64,000 nt of DNA from JAQBDA01 sp963709875 (GCA_963709875.1 CAVPYB010000014.1:310001-374000); one strand, 5' to 3'; counted from the first letter of the stretch, positions 51,633-61,626 are shown. The notes: generated from the letters alone by a model not told the origin. Program-made: numbers and translations.

Positions 51633-54440
51633 ATGACAACAAGGAAATTTTCACCGCAGTTCTTGCCTGTAAAAACTGATCCAGATGCCTGGCATGCAGT
51701 GAAGCAAGAGGAAGTGTTGCGCCAACTCGAAACCCCGGCTGAAGGGGGGCTGTCCAGCCAGGAAGCTGCCAGACGGCTGGAAGAATTTGGTCTAAATGAG
51801 TTGGAAGAAGCGCCCCCAATAACATTCTGGCAGATGCTGTGGGAGCAGTTCAACAATTTCGTGGTCATACTGCTAATCGTCGCGGCGGTAATCTCTGCCT
51901 TATTGGGAGATTACTTCGAAGCTGCGGCGATCATGGCAATCGTGATATTGAACGCGGCACTGGGCGTGTTCCAGGAGCGGCGTGCCGAACAGGCGCTGGC
52001 CGCGCTGCGAAAGCTGGCAGCACCGGAAGCGCATGTGCTGCGAGATGGCTCTCGCCAGTCTGTGCCTGCCAGCGAGCTGGTTCCGGGAGATCTGGTGCTG
52101 CTGGAGGCGGGCAATTACGTACCTGCGGACATCCGTCTGCTGGAGGCGTTCAATTTGCGGGTAGAGGAGGCCGCCTTGACGGGTGAATCGGTGCCCGTGC
52201 AGAAGGACGCCGCCGCTGTGCTCGAATCGGATATCCCCCTCGGCGATCGCAAGAACACCGCATTCATGGGTACGGTCGTGAATTACGGGCGCGGGCGCGG
52301 GCTGGTCGTTGCGACAGGCATGTTCACCCAGATCGGGATCATCGCCGAGATGCTTCAATCAGTCCAAAATGAACCCACGCCGCTGCAGGTACGTCTGGAC
52401 CGCCTGGGCAAGACGCTCGGCTGGGCTGCTCTGGTTGTCTGCGGGCTGGTTTTTGTGGTCGGATTGCTGCAGGGATCAGCCCCGCTGGATATGTTCATCA
52501 TCGCGGTCAGCCTGGCCATCGCGGCCGTACCGGAGGGGCTGCCTGCAATTGTGACCATCAGCCTGGCGCTGGGTATGCGCGAGATGATCAAACGCCATGC
52601 CCTGATCCGGCGGTTGTCTTCAGTGGAGACCCTGGGATCAGCCAGTACGATCTGCTCCGACAAAACCGGGACCCTGACCCAGAATGAAATGACCGCCACC
52701 CGTCTGTGGGCGGATGGGGAGTTTGTCTCGATCACCGGCAGCGGTTACGAGCCGTATGGGGATTTCCAGGTCAATGGGACCCCGATAAACCTGGTCGATT
52801 ACCAGGCAATCCTGACCACATTGTGGGTCGCTGCATTGAACAATGACTCCGAGCTGGAGATTGCAGGCTCTGCTAATGGTAAGGAAGCATACCGCATGGT
52901 GGGTGACCCGACCGAAGGAGCACTGCTGGTCGCGGCGACAAAAGCCGGGGCAGCGATCCGTGATTTGAACGCTGCTTACCCGCGCGTCCAGGAGGTGCCA
53001 TTCAACTCAGCCCGCAAACGGATGGTCACGATCCACGTGCTTGAGTATCCACGAACTGAAGACATCTCGCCATTCAGCGATCAGAACGGTCGACCCAAAG
53101 GTTATGTCGTCACAGTAAAGGGAGCCCCCGACCTGGTCCTGGAACGCTGCACTCATTACCAGCGCATGGATGATCATGCCATTCCGTTGGACGAGAGCCA
53201 GCGCATGCGCATATTGCAGGCAAATGATGCCATGACCCAGGATGCCTTACGCGTGTTAGGGATGGCTTACCGGGTGCTTCCTGAAGAGCCGCATGAGATC
53301 ACTGTGGAGATCCTGGAAGATGATCTGACATTCGTCGGTTTGGTTGGTATGATCGATCCTCCCAGAGCTGAGGTCCCGCCTGCCCTGGAGAAGGCGCGCG
53401 CGGCCGGTATCCGTACGGTCATGATCACCGGTGATTACCCGAAGACCGCCCGCGCCATCGCCGAATCGATTGGGCTTCTCCAGCCCGGGCATCAAGTGCT
53501 CACCAGCAGCGAGCTGGGTGAGATGGATGATGAGACATTGCAGCGGGAGGTCAAGACTGCGGATGTGTTTGCGCGGGTCTCGCCAGAGCACAAGCTGCGC
53601 ATCGTTGAGGCGCTGCGCGCCAATGGGGAAGTGGTTGCCATGACCGGGGATGGCGTTAACGATGCCCCGTCGATCAAACGGGCGGATATCGGGGTGGCGA
53701 TGGGGATCACCGGTACAGATGTCGCCAAGGAAAGTGCGGACATGGTGCTGACAGATGACAACTATGCCAGCATCGTCTCGGCGGTCGAGCAGGGGCGTGT
53801 GATCTACAGCAATATCCGCAAGTTCGTTTACTATCTACTCTCTTGCAACCTGGCTGAAATCGCCATCATCTTCTTTGGCACGTTGTTCACCCGCCGTTCC
53901 CCACTGACTGCGATCCAGCTTCTCTGGCTGAACCTGCTGACCGATGGTGCTCCGGCGCTGGCGCTGGGGACCGAAAAAGGTGACCCGGACATCATGAGCC
54001 ATCCGCCGCGCCCAGCTTCTGAGCCGATAATCAACCGCTTCATGCAGGTCGGCATCGGTGTCCAGACGATTGCGATCACCCTGGTGACCTTATATGCCTA
54101 TTTTACCGGCTTGCGCCTCTTTCCTGGGCAGCCGGAGTTTGCCGAGACGATGGCGTTCGTCACGCTTTCGTTTTCCGAGCTGCTGCGGGCATACACAGCC
54201 AGGTCGGAGCGGTATCCGGTCTTGAAAATTGGTGTGTTCGGCAATAAGTGGATGAATTATGCCGTGCTATCGTCTTTCGTGCTGCTTGTGGCGGTTATCT
54301 ATATACCGTTCCTGAATCCAATTTTCAATACGGTCCCCCTCGGATGGAGCCAGTGGCGTTTCGTCATGCCGCTCTTGTTCGTACCTGCTTTGGCAGCGGA
54401 AATCACCAAGCTGGTCGCAGGCTGGATCGCCAGACGATAA
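51633..54440 (+). CDS. cation-transporting P-type ATPase (Ca2+ type, PacL-like)
   Basis: A 935-residue pump. An N-terminal cation-ATPase domain (GLSSQEAARRLEEFGLNELEE) is followed by the actuator TGES (LTGESVPVQK), the helix-4 ion site AAVPEGLPAIVTISLALGM and the phosphorylated D343 in CSDKTGTLTQNEM. KGAPDLVLERC and MTGDGVNDAPSIKRADIGVAMG form the nucleotide and hinge parts, and a cation ATPase C-terminal domain follows. PEGLP and the overall length fit SERCA/PMR1-type Ca2+ or Mn2+ pumps. TATAAT at about 51569 is a likely -10. Confidence 0.95.
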   Translation: MTTRKFSPQFLPVKTDPDAWHAVKQEEVLRQLETPAEGGLSSQEAARRLEEFGLNELEEAPPITFWQMLWEQFNNFVVILLIVAAVISALLGDYFEAAAIMAIVILNAALGVFQERRAEQALAALRKLAAPEAHVLRDGSRQSVPASELVPGDLVLLEAGNYVPADIRLLEAFNLRVEEAALTGESVPVQKDAAAVLESDIPLGDRKNTAFMGTVVNYGRGRGLVVATGMFTQIGIIAEMLQSVQNEPTPLQVRLDRLGKTLGWAALVVCGLVFVVGLLQGSAPLDMFIIAVSLAIAAVPEGLPAIVTISLALGMREMIKRHALIRRLSSVETLGSASTICSDKTGTLTQNEMTATRLWADGEFVSITGSGYEPYGDFQVNGTPINLVDYQAILTTLWVAALNNDSELEIAGSANGKEAYRMVGDPTEGALLVAATKAGAAIRDLNAAYPRVQEVPFNSARKRMVTIHVLEYPRTEDISPFSDQNGRPKGYVVTVKGAPDLVLERCTHYQRMDDHAIPLDESQRMRILQANDAMTQDALRVLGMAYRVLPEEPHEITVEILEDDLTFVGLVGMIDPPRAEVPPALEKARAAGIRTVMITGDYPKTARAIAESIGLLQPGHQVLTSSELGEMDDETLQREVKTADVFARVSPEHKLRIVEALRANGEVVAMTGDGVNDAPSIKRADIGVAMGITGTDVAKESADMVLTDDNYASIVSAVEQGRVIYSNIRKFVYYLLSCNLAEIAIIFFGTLFTRRSPLTAIQLLWLNLLTDGAPALALGTEKGDPDIMSHPPRPASEPIINRFMQVGIGVQTIAITLVTLYAYFTGLRLFPGQPEFAETMAFVTLSFSELLRAYTARSERYPVLKIGVFGNKWMNYAVLSSFVLLVAVIYIPFLNPIFNTVPLGWSQWRFVMPLLFVPALAAEITKLVAGWIARR

Positions 54441-54566
54441 CTTCGCCGCAGAATCCATAAACTGACAACCTGTAACTACAGGTGTAACAAATCGCATCTT
54501 GTTTTGTCACTTATTTTTGTGAGAATAATCACGCGTAACACATGATCTTCGACAATGAACGAATAA

Positions 54567-54601
54567 CCCGTTCTCTGGTATGATATTAACCAGACAACGG
54601 G
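54567..54601. repeat. 13-bp inverted repeat with one central mismatch
   Basis: CCCGTTCTCTGGT (54567-54579) and ACCAGACAACGGG (54589-54601) pair over 13 positions with one C-C mismatch and a nine-base loop. It lies between two convergent genes. TATGAT overlaps the loop side, so it could equally be an operator or the RNA 3' end of the P-type ATPase transcript. Confidence 0.55.
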
Positions 54602-54652
54602 ATTAGAAATCTTCTCTCCATATGCTCATCGCTGTTTCCTCCTTTGGCGAAA

Positions 54653-54691
54653 GCCTCCGCCGGGCAACACCCTCACCGCACCGGCGGAGGC
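54653..54691. terminator. hairpin terminator between P-type ATPase and hybrid sensor kinase genes
   Basis: GCCTCCGCCGG (54653-54663) and CCGGCGGAGGC (54681-54691) form a perfect 11-bp stem with a 17-base loop, 15 bases after the stop of the minus-strand kinase gene. Confidence 0.7.
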
Positions 54692-54706
54692 GACTTTAAG
54701 GAGGGG

Positions 54707-56632
54707 TCACAGCTCCTGATCGATCGTGGGCAGGATAATAGTGAAGGTGGAACCTTCCCCGGGCACTGATTCGATCCATATCCTGCCGCGGTGGTTTTCG
54801 ACGATGATCTTCACGATCGCCAAGCCCAACCCGGTGCCCTGCGATTCGGGCGGCAGGTTGCTCCCCCGGTAAAATTTGTCGAAAATATAAGGCTGGTCGG
54901 CAGGTGGCACTCCGATGCCTGCATCGATGACCTGGATGATCACCTGTGAATCTCTGGCCTGTGCTCGCAGGGTGACCTTTCCCCGGGTCGGCGAATACTG
55001 CAGCGCATTATCGATTAAATTGGTGAACATCTGCCGCAGGTGAAGAGAGTTGCCCAAAATGTGCGGCAGCACTTCCGGAAGTTCTAGCTCCAGAGTTTGT
55101 ATTTTCTCAGCAGCCTGGCTCTGCATGCTATCGACGCTATAGCGAATAACGGCTGACAGGGGGATGGTTTCTTTACGTGCGTCGAAACCGGCTTCGATGC
55201 GCCCCAACTCCAGTAAGTCGTTGATCAGGGTGGTGATATTCTGGACACTGGTCTGTATGCGGCGGGTAAATTCCTGCTGCTGTTCAGTGAGCGGTCCTAC
55301 CCGGCGCACCAGCTCGATATAACCCTGGATGGCTGTCAGCGGCGAACGCAGGTCATGCGAGATCGTATTGACGAAATCAGATTTTATGCGATCCAACTCC
55401 TTCAGGTAGGTGATGTCCTGCATGACAACAGCAATGCCCATCTCTGGGATAGGTGTAACCTGCGCGCTGTATACACGCCCATCTTCCATTGCGACCTCAC
55501 CACGATGGGGGTGATTTAGCTCGCGCTCGGAGAGCAGTTCGATCAAATCCGGGTGCACGATCACGTCCAGATAGGGTCTGTATTCAACCCTTGCTTCTTC
55601 CAATTCGAAAGCTGCACGTGCAGCCGGGTTCATCAACAGAATACGATTATCCTGGTCGAGGATAATAATGCTGTCCTGGACACTGCTCAGCAGGGTTTCG
55701 TATTTTTCCCGCTCTACTTCGGTATCGGCGAACAGCCGGGCGTTCTCTACCGCAATGGCAGCATAATCAGCCAGGGCGTGCATCATATCGAGATGGTAGC
55801 TGGAAAAAGGGTGCCCACTGCGGCGATTATCGACACCTAACACGCCTACCACCCGGTCCCCGATAGACATCGGTACATACATCAACGTGTGGACTAAATA
55901 GGAGGTTTTAATTTTCTTCGGGGCGGCTGTGTTAATCAGCAGAGGCTGACCGGTGCGCAGCACCTCTCCAGGCAGCGTGTCTTCGATGGGCAGCCGAAAT
56001 TTGCGCACGAAGTCTTCATGGAAATTGCGCGCCGCCCGCATGTACAGCTCACCGCTGTCCTCGTCCACAAGCAGCAGGCTGCCTTCTTCCGCACCGGTGA
56101 TATCGACTGCTGCATCCACGACTGCGGTCAGAACGTTATCCAGGTCCAGGATTGAAGTTACCTGGCGCCCGATCTGCTGCAGTGCCTCAAGGTTCTTGAT
56201 GCGCTGCGGCACCCCTGCTGTGCCCTCGTCGCCGGTCTCCTGTACCTGGCTCGAAATACGCTTCCGCCTCTGCAGGGCGCCCTGCACCGCCTGGAGCACA
56301 TCACCGGCTTCGAAGGGAGGGTATAGATAATCCCAAATACCGCTGCGTAAGGCTTGCAGTAGCAGGGCTTCAGAATATGGATCAGACACCAGTATGAGCG
56401 GAAGAAGTGGGTGGCGTTCTTGAACACCTGCTGCAAGCTCCAGCCCGCTGCCATCGGCAACCTTGTCTTCCAGTATGACCAGATCCGGAGGCTGGGATTC
56501 GAGCAGCAGTTCAAGGGTTTCCGGCTGCCTTACCTGTGTAACCAGATATCCATTGGGAACCAGGATTGTTTCCTCGAGCAGACGGCTTATTTGTAGGTTG
56601 GATAAGATGATATAGATTTTTTCGTCAGGCAT
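54707..56632 (-). CDS. hybrid sensor histidine kinase: receiver-like, GAF, PAS, HisKA, HATPase
   Basis: A 641-residue cytoplasmic kinase without membrane helices. Residues 1-125 resemble a receiver domain, but the usual acidic pair is missing (ILSNLQ) and the phospho-site reads VILEDKVADG, with Glu where Asp is usual. A GAF domain (about 165-310), a PAS domain (315-425), HisKA (ISHDLRSPLTAIQGYIEL) and HATPase (MFTNLIDNALQYSP, DAGIGVPP, GTGLGLAIVK) follow. The GAF region may bind a small ligand or chromophore. It lies downstream of another receiver-GAF gene on the same strand. Confidence 0.92.
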   Translation of the reverse strand: MPDEKIYIILSNLQISRLLEETILVPNGYLVTQVRQPETLELLLESQPPDLVILEDKVADGSGLELAAGVQERHPLLPLILVSDPYSEALLLQALRSGIWDYLYPPFEAGDVLQAVQGALQRRKRISSQVQETGDEGTAGVPQRIKNLEALQQIGRQVTSILDLDNVLTAVVDAAVDITGAEEGSLLLVDEDSGELYMRAARNFHEDFVRKFRLPIEDTLPGEVLRTGQPLLINTAAPKKIKTSYLVHTLMYVPMSIGDRVVGVLGVDNRRSGHPFSSYHLDMMHALADYAAIAVENARLFADTEVEREKYETLLSSVQDSIIILDQDNRILLMNPAARAAFELEEARVEYRPYLDVIVHPDLIELLSERELNHPHRGEVAMEDGRVYSAQVTPIPEMGIAVVMQDITYLKELDRIKSDFVNTISHDLRSPLTAIQGYIELVRRVGPLTEQQQEFTRRIQTSVQNITTLINDLLELGRIEAGFDARKETIPLSAVIRYSVDSMQSQAAEKIQTLELELPEVLPHILGNSLHLRQMFTNLIDNALQYSPTRGKVTLRAQARDSQVIIQVIDAGIGVPPADQPYIFDKFYRGSNLPPESQGTGLGLAIVKIIVENHRGRIWIESVPGEGSTFTIILPTIDQEL

Positions 56633-56665
56633 CTGGGTTATTTCGGCAATAGCGATGGGATTTTC

Positions 56666-57841
56666 TTACTTGCTCGAATCAAGAGACTTCTCCAATTCTA
56701 GTAATGCATACGATAAATTTTCCTGCGTTGATTTCAGCAGAGTTTTCTGTGTGGTATTCAAACGATTGTTTTCGCCAACCAGCAATTCCTTGATCGTATG
56801 TAATGCGCTTTGGATGGGGTCTTCCAGCTGCAGTTTAGTTTTTCGCCAGACTGCATCCCGATTAAGTGCGCTCGCCTGCGCGGCTTCAGCAGATTTCTGC
56901 AGGCTTTGTGCGCGCTCTTCCAGGGCGAGGAACAACCGGGCATTCTGGAGCGAGATTGAGGCATAATCGGCTACCGCTTCCAATAAAGCCTGATTACTCG
57001 GGCCAAAGGGTTTAGGGGTCGTCCTTGCTACGACGAGCAGTCCAATGACCTCTTTCTTTGCTTTTATCGGTATGACCAGCAGTGCCTGAGCCAGGCGAGA
57101 GATCTTGAATCTCTTCAATGGCTCACCGTGGATGGATAAGGATTCACCGGATAGGGACACTAGACTGCTGATGCCGTCATCCCACGGCTGGTTTAATTTT
57201 TCAGCATACTCGTCAGGGAGATTCTGCTGAGAGCTGAGGGTGAAGCTGTTCTTGTTCTCCTGTCGCAGCAGAAGCCAGCCGCTATCCGCTCCCGAGATAT
57301 ACACCGCCCCCTCTACGATCCGGTCGAACAGCAGTGGTTGGTCTGTGATCGATGTGACCGCTTTTCCGATCGAGTAGATTGTGGTCAGTTCTCGCACCCG
57401 CTGCTGGAGCTCCTGGTTGGTCTGGTTGAGCTGTTTCTCCAGACGCACACGCTCACGGCGCGCTCGCATCTGTTTCATGACCCTTTCAACTGCTGAAATC
57501 ACCTCCGCTTCCCGGAGGGGGGAGATCAGGTAGTCGGACGCTCCCAACCGGAATGCCTGGATCAGGTCATATTCAGACCCACGATTGGCGATCACGATCA
57601 CCGGGACTGCAATCCCCTGTGATGTTAGAGCTACGAGCAGATCTTTACCGCTCAAATCTGGTAAATTTAGGTTGGCGATGATAATATCAGGACTGAAAGT
57701 GATTGCCTGCTGAATCGCCTCACCCGCCGCGCGCACCACCTGGACCTTATATCCCATGGGGCGCAGTGTTTGCCGGACGATCAGCTCACTGTTCGCAGGA
57801 TCACTTTCAACTACCAGAATGCGCTCTTGTTCTGGGGACAT
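56666..57841 (-). CDS. receiver-GAF signalling protein with degenerate receiver
   Basis: About 391 residues. The receiver (1-125) has only one of the acidic residues (LVVESDPANS), and the phospho-Asp is replaced by Asn (PDIIIANLNLPDLSG). A coiled linker, a GAF domain (about 170-320) and a helical C-terminus with RLFLALEERAQSLQKS follow. It has no kinase domain; it may act as a partner for the kinase encoded next. I start at the ATG at 57841, where TATGAT ends six bases upstream. Confidence 0.85.
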   Translation of the reverse strand: MSPEQERILVVESDPANSELIVRQTLRPMGYKVQVVRAAGEAIQQAITFSPDIIIANLNLPDLSGKDLLVALTSQGIAVPVIVIANRGSEYDLIQAFRLGASDYLISPLREAEVISAVERVMKQMRARRERVRLEKQLNQTNQELQQRVRELTTIYSIGKAVTSITDQPLLFDRIVEGAVYISGADSGWLLLRQENKNSFTLSSQQNLPDEYAEKLNQPWDDGISSLVSLSGESLSIHGEPLKRFKISRLAQALLVIPIKAKKEVIGLLVVARTTPKPFGPSNQALLEAVADYASISLQNARLFLALEERAQSLQKSAEAAQASALNRDAVWRKTKLQLEDPIQSALHTIKELLVGENNRLNTTQKTLLKSTQENLSYALLELEKSLDSSK

Positions 57842-57847
57842 GACCCA

Positions 57848-57853
57848 ATCATA
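57848..57853 (-). promoter_or_regulatory. -10 element adjacent to the receiver-GAF gene start
   Basis: TATGAT on the minus strand is six bases before the ATG at 57841, so the message would be leaderless. A -35 hexamer is not clear. Confidence 0.45.
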
Positions 57854-58013
57854 GCATGTTTTAATCTGGACAAAACCTACAAAATAAATAGCTGGCGCTG
57901 CACGGTGTAGGTGGATCGGGGGAGTACCGGCGGGCATCGTCCGAACAGACGCTACCAGATGACAGCTTTGGCATGCAACTTGTAAGAGTTATATAAAAAC
58001 TGGGTAAAGGTGC

Positions 58014-58043
58014 TTGACTCTGGATACCTGATGCGCATACAAT
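58014..58043 (+). promoter_or_regulatory. promoter of the DnaJ-like gene
   Basis: TTGACT (58014-58019) and TACAAT (58038-58043) are 18 bases apart. The transcript would start near 58050, two to three bases before the ATG at 58053, so this mRNA is probably leaderless. Confidence 0.75.
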
Positions 58044-58052
58044 CTAAATGAT

Positions 58053-59006
58053 ATGGAATATAAAGATTACTATAAGATTCTGGGTGTCGATCGGAAAGCA
58101 AAAGAGGACGAGATCAAGCGTGCCTATCGTAAGCTGGCATTGAAATTCCATCCCGATCACAACCCGGGTGATATACAAGCCGAGGAAAAATTCAAAGAGA
58201 TCAATGAAGCCTATCAGGTTTTAGGGGACTCTAAAAAAAGGTCTCGTTACGACCAGTTGGGAGATTCGTACAATACCTGGCAGCAGACGCGGCGGCAGTC
58301 CGGGGGGTTTCAACTGGGAAGAATGGTTTACCGCTGCGCCCGGTGGTGGCAATGTCCGGGTAGATGTGGGCAGCGTCGAAGACCTATTTGGCGGAGGCCT
58401 GGGGGATTTCTCAGATTTCTTCCGGCGGATTTTCGGTGGCATGGCTGGGATGCCGGACATTGAATATGGCAGAGGTGGGACGGGGCAAGCGCGCAGGCGG
58501 GTCCCGGCGCAGGCTGTCCAGCACAATGTTGAAATAAGCCTGCAGGAATCGTTTAATGGCACCACCCGCCGCATTGAGGTGGATGGTCGCCGGCTCGAGG
58601 TAAAGATACCCCGCGGCGCTCGCACAGGGACAAAAGTCCGGGTGCCGAGTGCCGTGTCGAACACCGAATGGCGCAAAGAGCGACCTATACCTGGTGATCA
58701 AGGTCGCCGACGCACCGGGATTTGAACGCAAAGGGAACGATATCTATTCTGACCTGGCGGTGGATTTATATCACTGCTGTACTGGGTGGTGAAGTGACCA
58801 TGCGCACGCTGACCGGCAGCGTGGTGCTGACCATCCCACCCGGCACTCAGCCAGGGCAGACGATCCGACTGGCGGGGCAAGGAATGCCCCATATCAAGAC
58901 CCCTGACCAACGCGGCGACCTTTACGCAAGAGTAAAAGTGAAGGTTCCAAATAAATTGTCCACACAACAGCGGGAGTTATTCGAAAAGCTGAAGCAGTTG
59001 GGCTGA
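58053..59006 (+). CDS. CbpA-like DnaJ C-terminal co-chaperone, frameshifted
   Basis: About 316 residues. The J domain (1-70) contains the Hsp70-contacting HPD in KFHPDHNPG. A Gly/Phe-rich segment is next, then two substrate-binding barrels (QHNVEISLQESFNGTTRRIEV, VLTIPPGTQPGQTIRLAGQGMP) without a zinc-finger domain, as in CbpA. Three indels break the frame: the GGGGGG run 58302-58307, near 58669, and near 58770. Correcting each gives a continuous family match, so they are likely sequencing errors. It may partner DnaK or the YegD-type Hsp70. Confidence 0.88.
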
Positions 59007-59135
59007 TTCTACGAGTCTGGTCAATCATTGCCATTTCTCGCACAGCCAGCTTACCCAGGACTGAAGCCCTTAAGGGTTGGGCAGTGTCCTATCGAGCCAC
59101 ATATACCGATCAATCATTAGGAACAGGAGGCAGTG

Positions 59136-60378
59136 ATGTTGACTGAGAAAGACCTCAGGGAATTGTTGGGTTACAAGGCCAAATCCCCGGTGCTCAGCGT
59201 TTATCTCAATACAGAACCTGCAGAGGGCGGCTCTGATACTCTCAAACTGCGACTGCGCAGCATGCTGAAGGAGGTGGACCTTCCGGAAGATGTCACAATA
59301 GTGGAGCGCTATTTTGATCATGAGTTCGACTGGTCGGGTCGCAGCGTGGCGGTTTTTTCTTGTTCCGATGAAGACTTTTTTCGAGCTTATCCTCTGGCAG
59401 TACCTGATTCGCGGCCGGGTGCGGGCTGCTGACCGCCCTTATGTAAAACCGCTGGCGGATTTGCTCGATTCATACGGCGGGTATGGGGTCGCGTTGGTCG
59501 ATAAACAGGGTGCCCGGTTATTCTATTTCCATCTTGGTGAGCTTCGAGAGCAGGACGGAGTCATCGGAGAGGAGATCCGCCATACCAAGCGCGGCGGCGG
59601 CTCGCAGGCGCAGGGCCGGCGCGGCGGTGTTGCCGGTAAGACGAATTATGTTGAAGAAGCAGCCGAACGGAATATCAAGGAATCGGCTGAGTTTGCAGGT
59701 CGGTTCTTCACCGAGAATAATGTTCGGCGTATCCTGATCGGTGGGACGGAAGACAATGTCAGCCCCTTCCGTGCTCAACTGCCGAAATCCTGGCAGAGCC
59801 TGGTGGTGGGTACCTTTCCAATGAGCATGACAGCCAGCCACACGGAAGTGCTGGAGCGGGCGATGCAGGTCAGCTCAGAGGCAGAGGAGCGCCGGAAGGA
59901 TCGGGTCGTCGATGCGGTTATCACAGGTGCCGCCAAGGGGCGCGGCGGGGTAGCGGGCTTGGAGGACACGCTCGGTGCACTGCATGAAGGGCGCATCCAA
60001 ACCCTGGTGATTGGAGATGGGCTGCGCACTCCAGGCAGCAGATGCCAGGGATGCGGTTACGTGACGACTCGCGATTTACCATCCTGCCCATACTGTGATG
60101 GCGCGTTCGACCAGATCCCTGATGTCGTTGAGCTTTCGGTGAGGAAAGTAATGCAGGCTGGGGGAGAAGTCGAAGTGATCCATGACGGCATCGCCCTGGC
60201 GGAACATGGCAATTGGCGGTCTGCTGCGGTATTAAGGTTGATTGATCATTGCATACGCAGCGGTGAGTTGAGTGATGGGAGGGTTGCCCTGCCTCCCGAT
60301 CATAATTATACCCACCTATGCGGCCTGGTGGCTTACTTACCAAAGCTGCGATCCCCCCCAGAGACCAGGATTAGATAA
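59136..60378 (+). CDS. bacterial eRF1/Pelota-like protein (baeRF family), frameshifted
   Basis: About 400 residues. An N-terminal domain begins DLRELLGYKAKSPVLSVYLN. The middle domain has YGVALVDKQGARLFYFHLGELRE, then RGGGSQAQGRRGG, which resembles the GG-x-SQ loop of bacterial eRF1-like proteins. The last domain holds a zinc ribbon (CQGCGYVTTRDLPSCPYC) in an L7Ae-like fold ending VEVIHDGIALAEHGNWRSAAVL. Proteins of this class are proposed to rescue or terminate ribosomes. The frame breaks near 59406. The true end may lie before 60378, since it runs into the convergent methyltransferase. AGGAGG precedes the ATG. Confidence 0.75.
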
Positions 60379-61122
60379 GCGCTATCGTCGGTGAATGCCG
60401 AACCGTCGAAGTCGCCATACCGTTCGATGACGCTCAAGCCGGCGGAATGGAATTCACCAAGACGGTGTCGACCGGGATGATATTCTGGATGACCTGGAAT
60501 TGATGCCTGCTCCACGCTGCCGTCCGGCAAAAGGCAATCGTACAACCAGGTTATCGTCATCTGCTTGCTGGAGCGCACCCACGCACTGCTCACCTGTACC
60601 GGCTCGGCGTGCTCAGGGTGAGGGAAGACATCCTCCAATTCCGGATCAGCTTTACGGGGCAGCGATCGCAGGAGATATTGGATTGGGCATACTGGCAGCG
60701 AACATCCCGCCTGGGAGGAGGTGATAGGTGACTGCTTTCAACAGATCTCGCCTCTGGTCGCCTGAGAGGGTGCTGTATGTGTTGCATGCCAGGAAAATGA
60801 GCTTAAAATCGGCTCCCCAGGTGAAAACTGGTGAAATCTGCCTGGAAAACCGGTGTCTGCGGCAGGGTCGATGCATCCGTGTTGCCGATGAGGAATTTCA
60901 ACATTCCACGGTCACGGTCGAGACCGTTAGGTACCTCCGCTCACGGTTGATAGGTGGGCAAGCACACGCCCCGTCCCGCATCCCAGCTCCAAGACAGGAC
61001 CCCCCTGGTGTTCGGCCAGCGCAAGCCAGAACGGGAGATCATCTGAATACAAGCTGTTATGGGCGTGGTAGAGTGAGGGGAGCAATGATGTGTCCTTCGG
61101 ATAGGTTTCTAATCCTTGACGA
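60333..61122 (-). pseudogene. class I SAM-dependent methyltransferase with several frameshifts
   Basis: The minus strand carries parts of one methyltransferase in different frames. The first part has YHAHNSLYSDDLPFWLALA and VLELGCGTGRVLAHL (SAM motif I). The second has FKLIFLACNTYSTLSGDQRRD and YHLLPGGMFAASMPNP. The third has TWLYDCLLPDGSVEQ, then GLSVIERYGDFDGSAFTDDS. Together they span the expected length of about 260 residues. Breaks lie near 60930, near 60850 and near 60650. Sequencing errors would explain this, as for other genes in the window; decay is also possible. The start codon is not clear. Confidence 0.65.
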
Positions 61123-61154
61123 TCCTGCCTGATACGGATTATACTCAACGCGCT

Positions 61155-61231
61155 CGGGGCGTAGCGCAGACCGGTAGCGCACCGCGTTCGGGACGCGGGG
61201 GTCGGCGGTTCAAGTCCGCCCGCCCCGACCA
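61155..61231 (+). tRNA. tRNA-Pro (anticodon CGG)
   Basis: A 77-base cloverleaf with encoded CCA. The acceptor arms CGGGGCG and CGCCCCG pair fully. The D arm is GCGC/GCGC, the anticodon arm CCGCG/CGCGG encloses TTCGGGA with anticodon CGG, and the T arm GGCGG/CCGCC encloses TTCAAGT. The reverse strand gives the well-known spurious peptide GAGGLEPPTPASRTRCATG. Confidence 0.97.
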
Positions 61232-61314
61232 TTCGTTAATCGCCTGTGGCAGGCGGCAACTTTCCCGTAGATTACACGAACCCAGAATACCGATTGCGAT
61301 TGGGAGGCAGCTCG

Positions 61315-61626
61315 ATGGCAAAGAAAAAGTTTGATGGCGTCGTAGAGGCCGTTCATTATAAACCCACCGGAGAGGTAGATTGGGTACGTATGTATGAACG
61401 TCGCGGTCCGATCTTCTCAGACCATCTGCTGGTCGAGCGTGAAGCGCTGATCGAGAGGCTCAAGTCTGGCAAGAAATTCATGGTTGGCAGGCGGGTGCGA
61501 AGGGAAGCCAGCACGTTTGAGGTGACCCAGCCGCTGCGGGTCATCGAACTGGACGGGAGGGATGCGCTGGTCGTAGGCGAATCCCAGGCTGAGCAGGACT
61601 GGCTCGAAGGAGTGCCGGTCATCTAA
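61315..61626 (+). CDS. small conserved hypothetical protein
   Basis: A 103-residue soluble protein of mixed strands, beginning MAKKKFDGVVEAVHYKPTGEV, with a HLLVEREALIERLKSGKKF helix and a late strand RDALVVGESQAEQDWL. I do not recognise the family. GGGAGGC precedes the ATG at 61315 by about five bases. It lies 83 bases after tRNA-Pro. Confidence 0.68.
   Translation: MAKKKFDGVVEAVHYKPTGEVDWVRMYERRGPIFSDHLLVEREALIERLKSGKKFMVGRRVRREASTFEVTQPLRVIELDGRDALVVGESQAEQDWLEGVPVI

Noticed and set aside
60927..61232. Minus-strand frame beginning VGAGGLEPPTPASRTRCATG
   Set aside because: This is the known spurious translation of the tRNA-Pro gene on the opposite strand; only its downstream part belongs to the methyltransferase.
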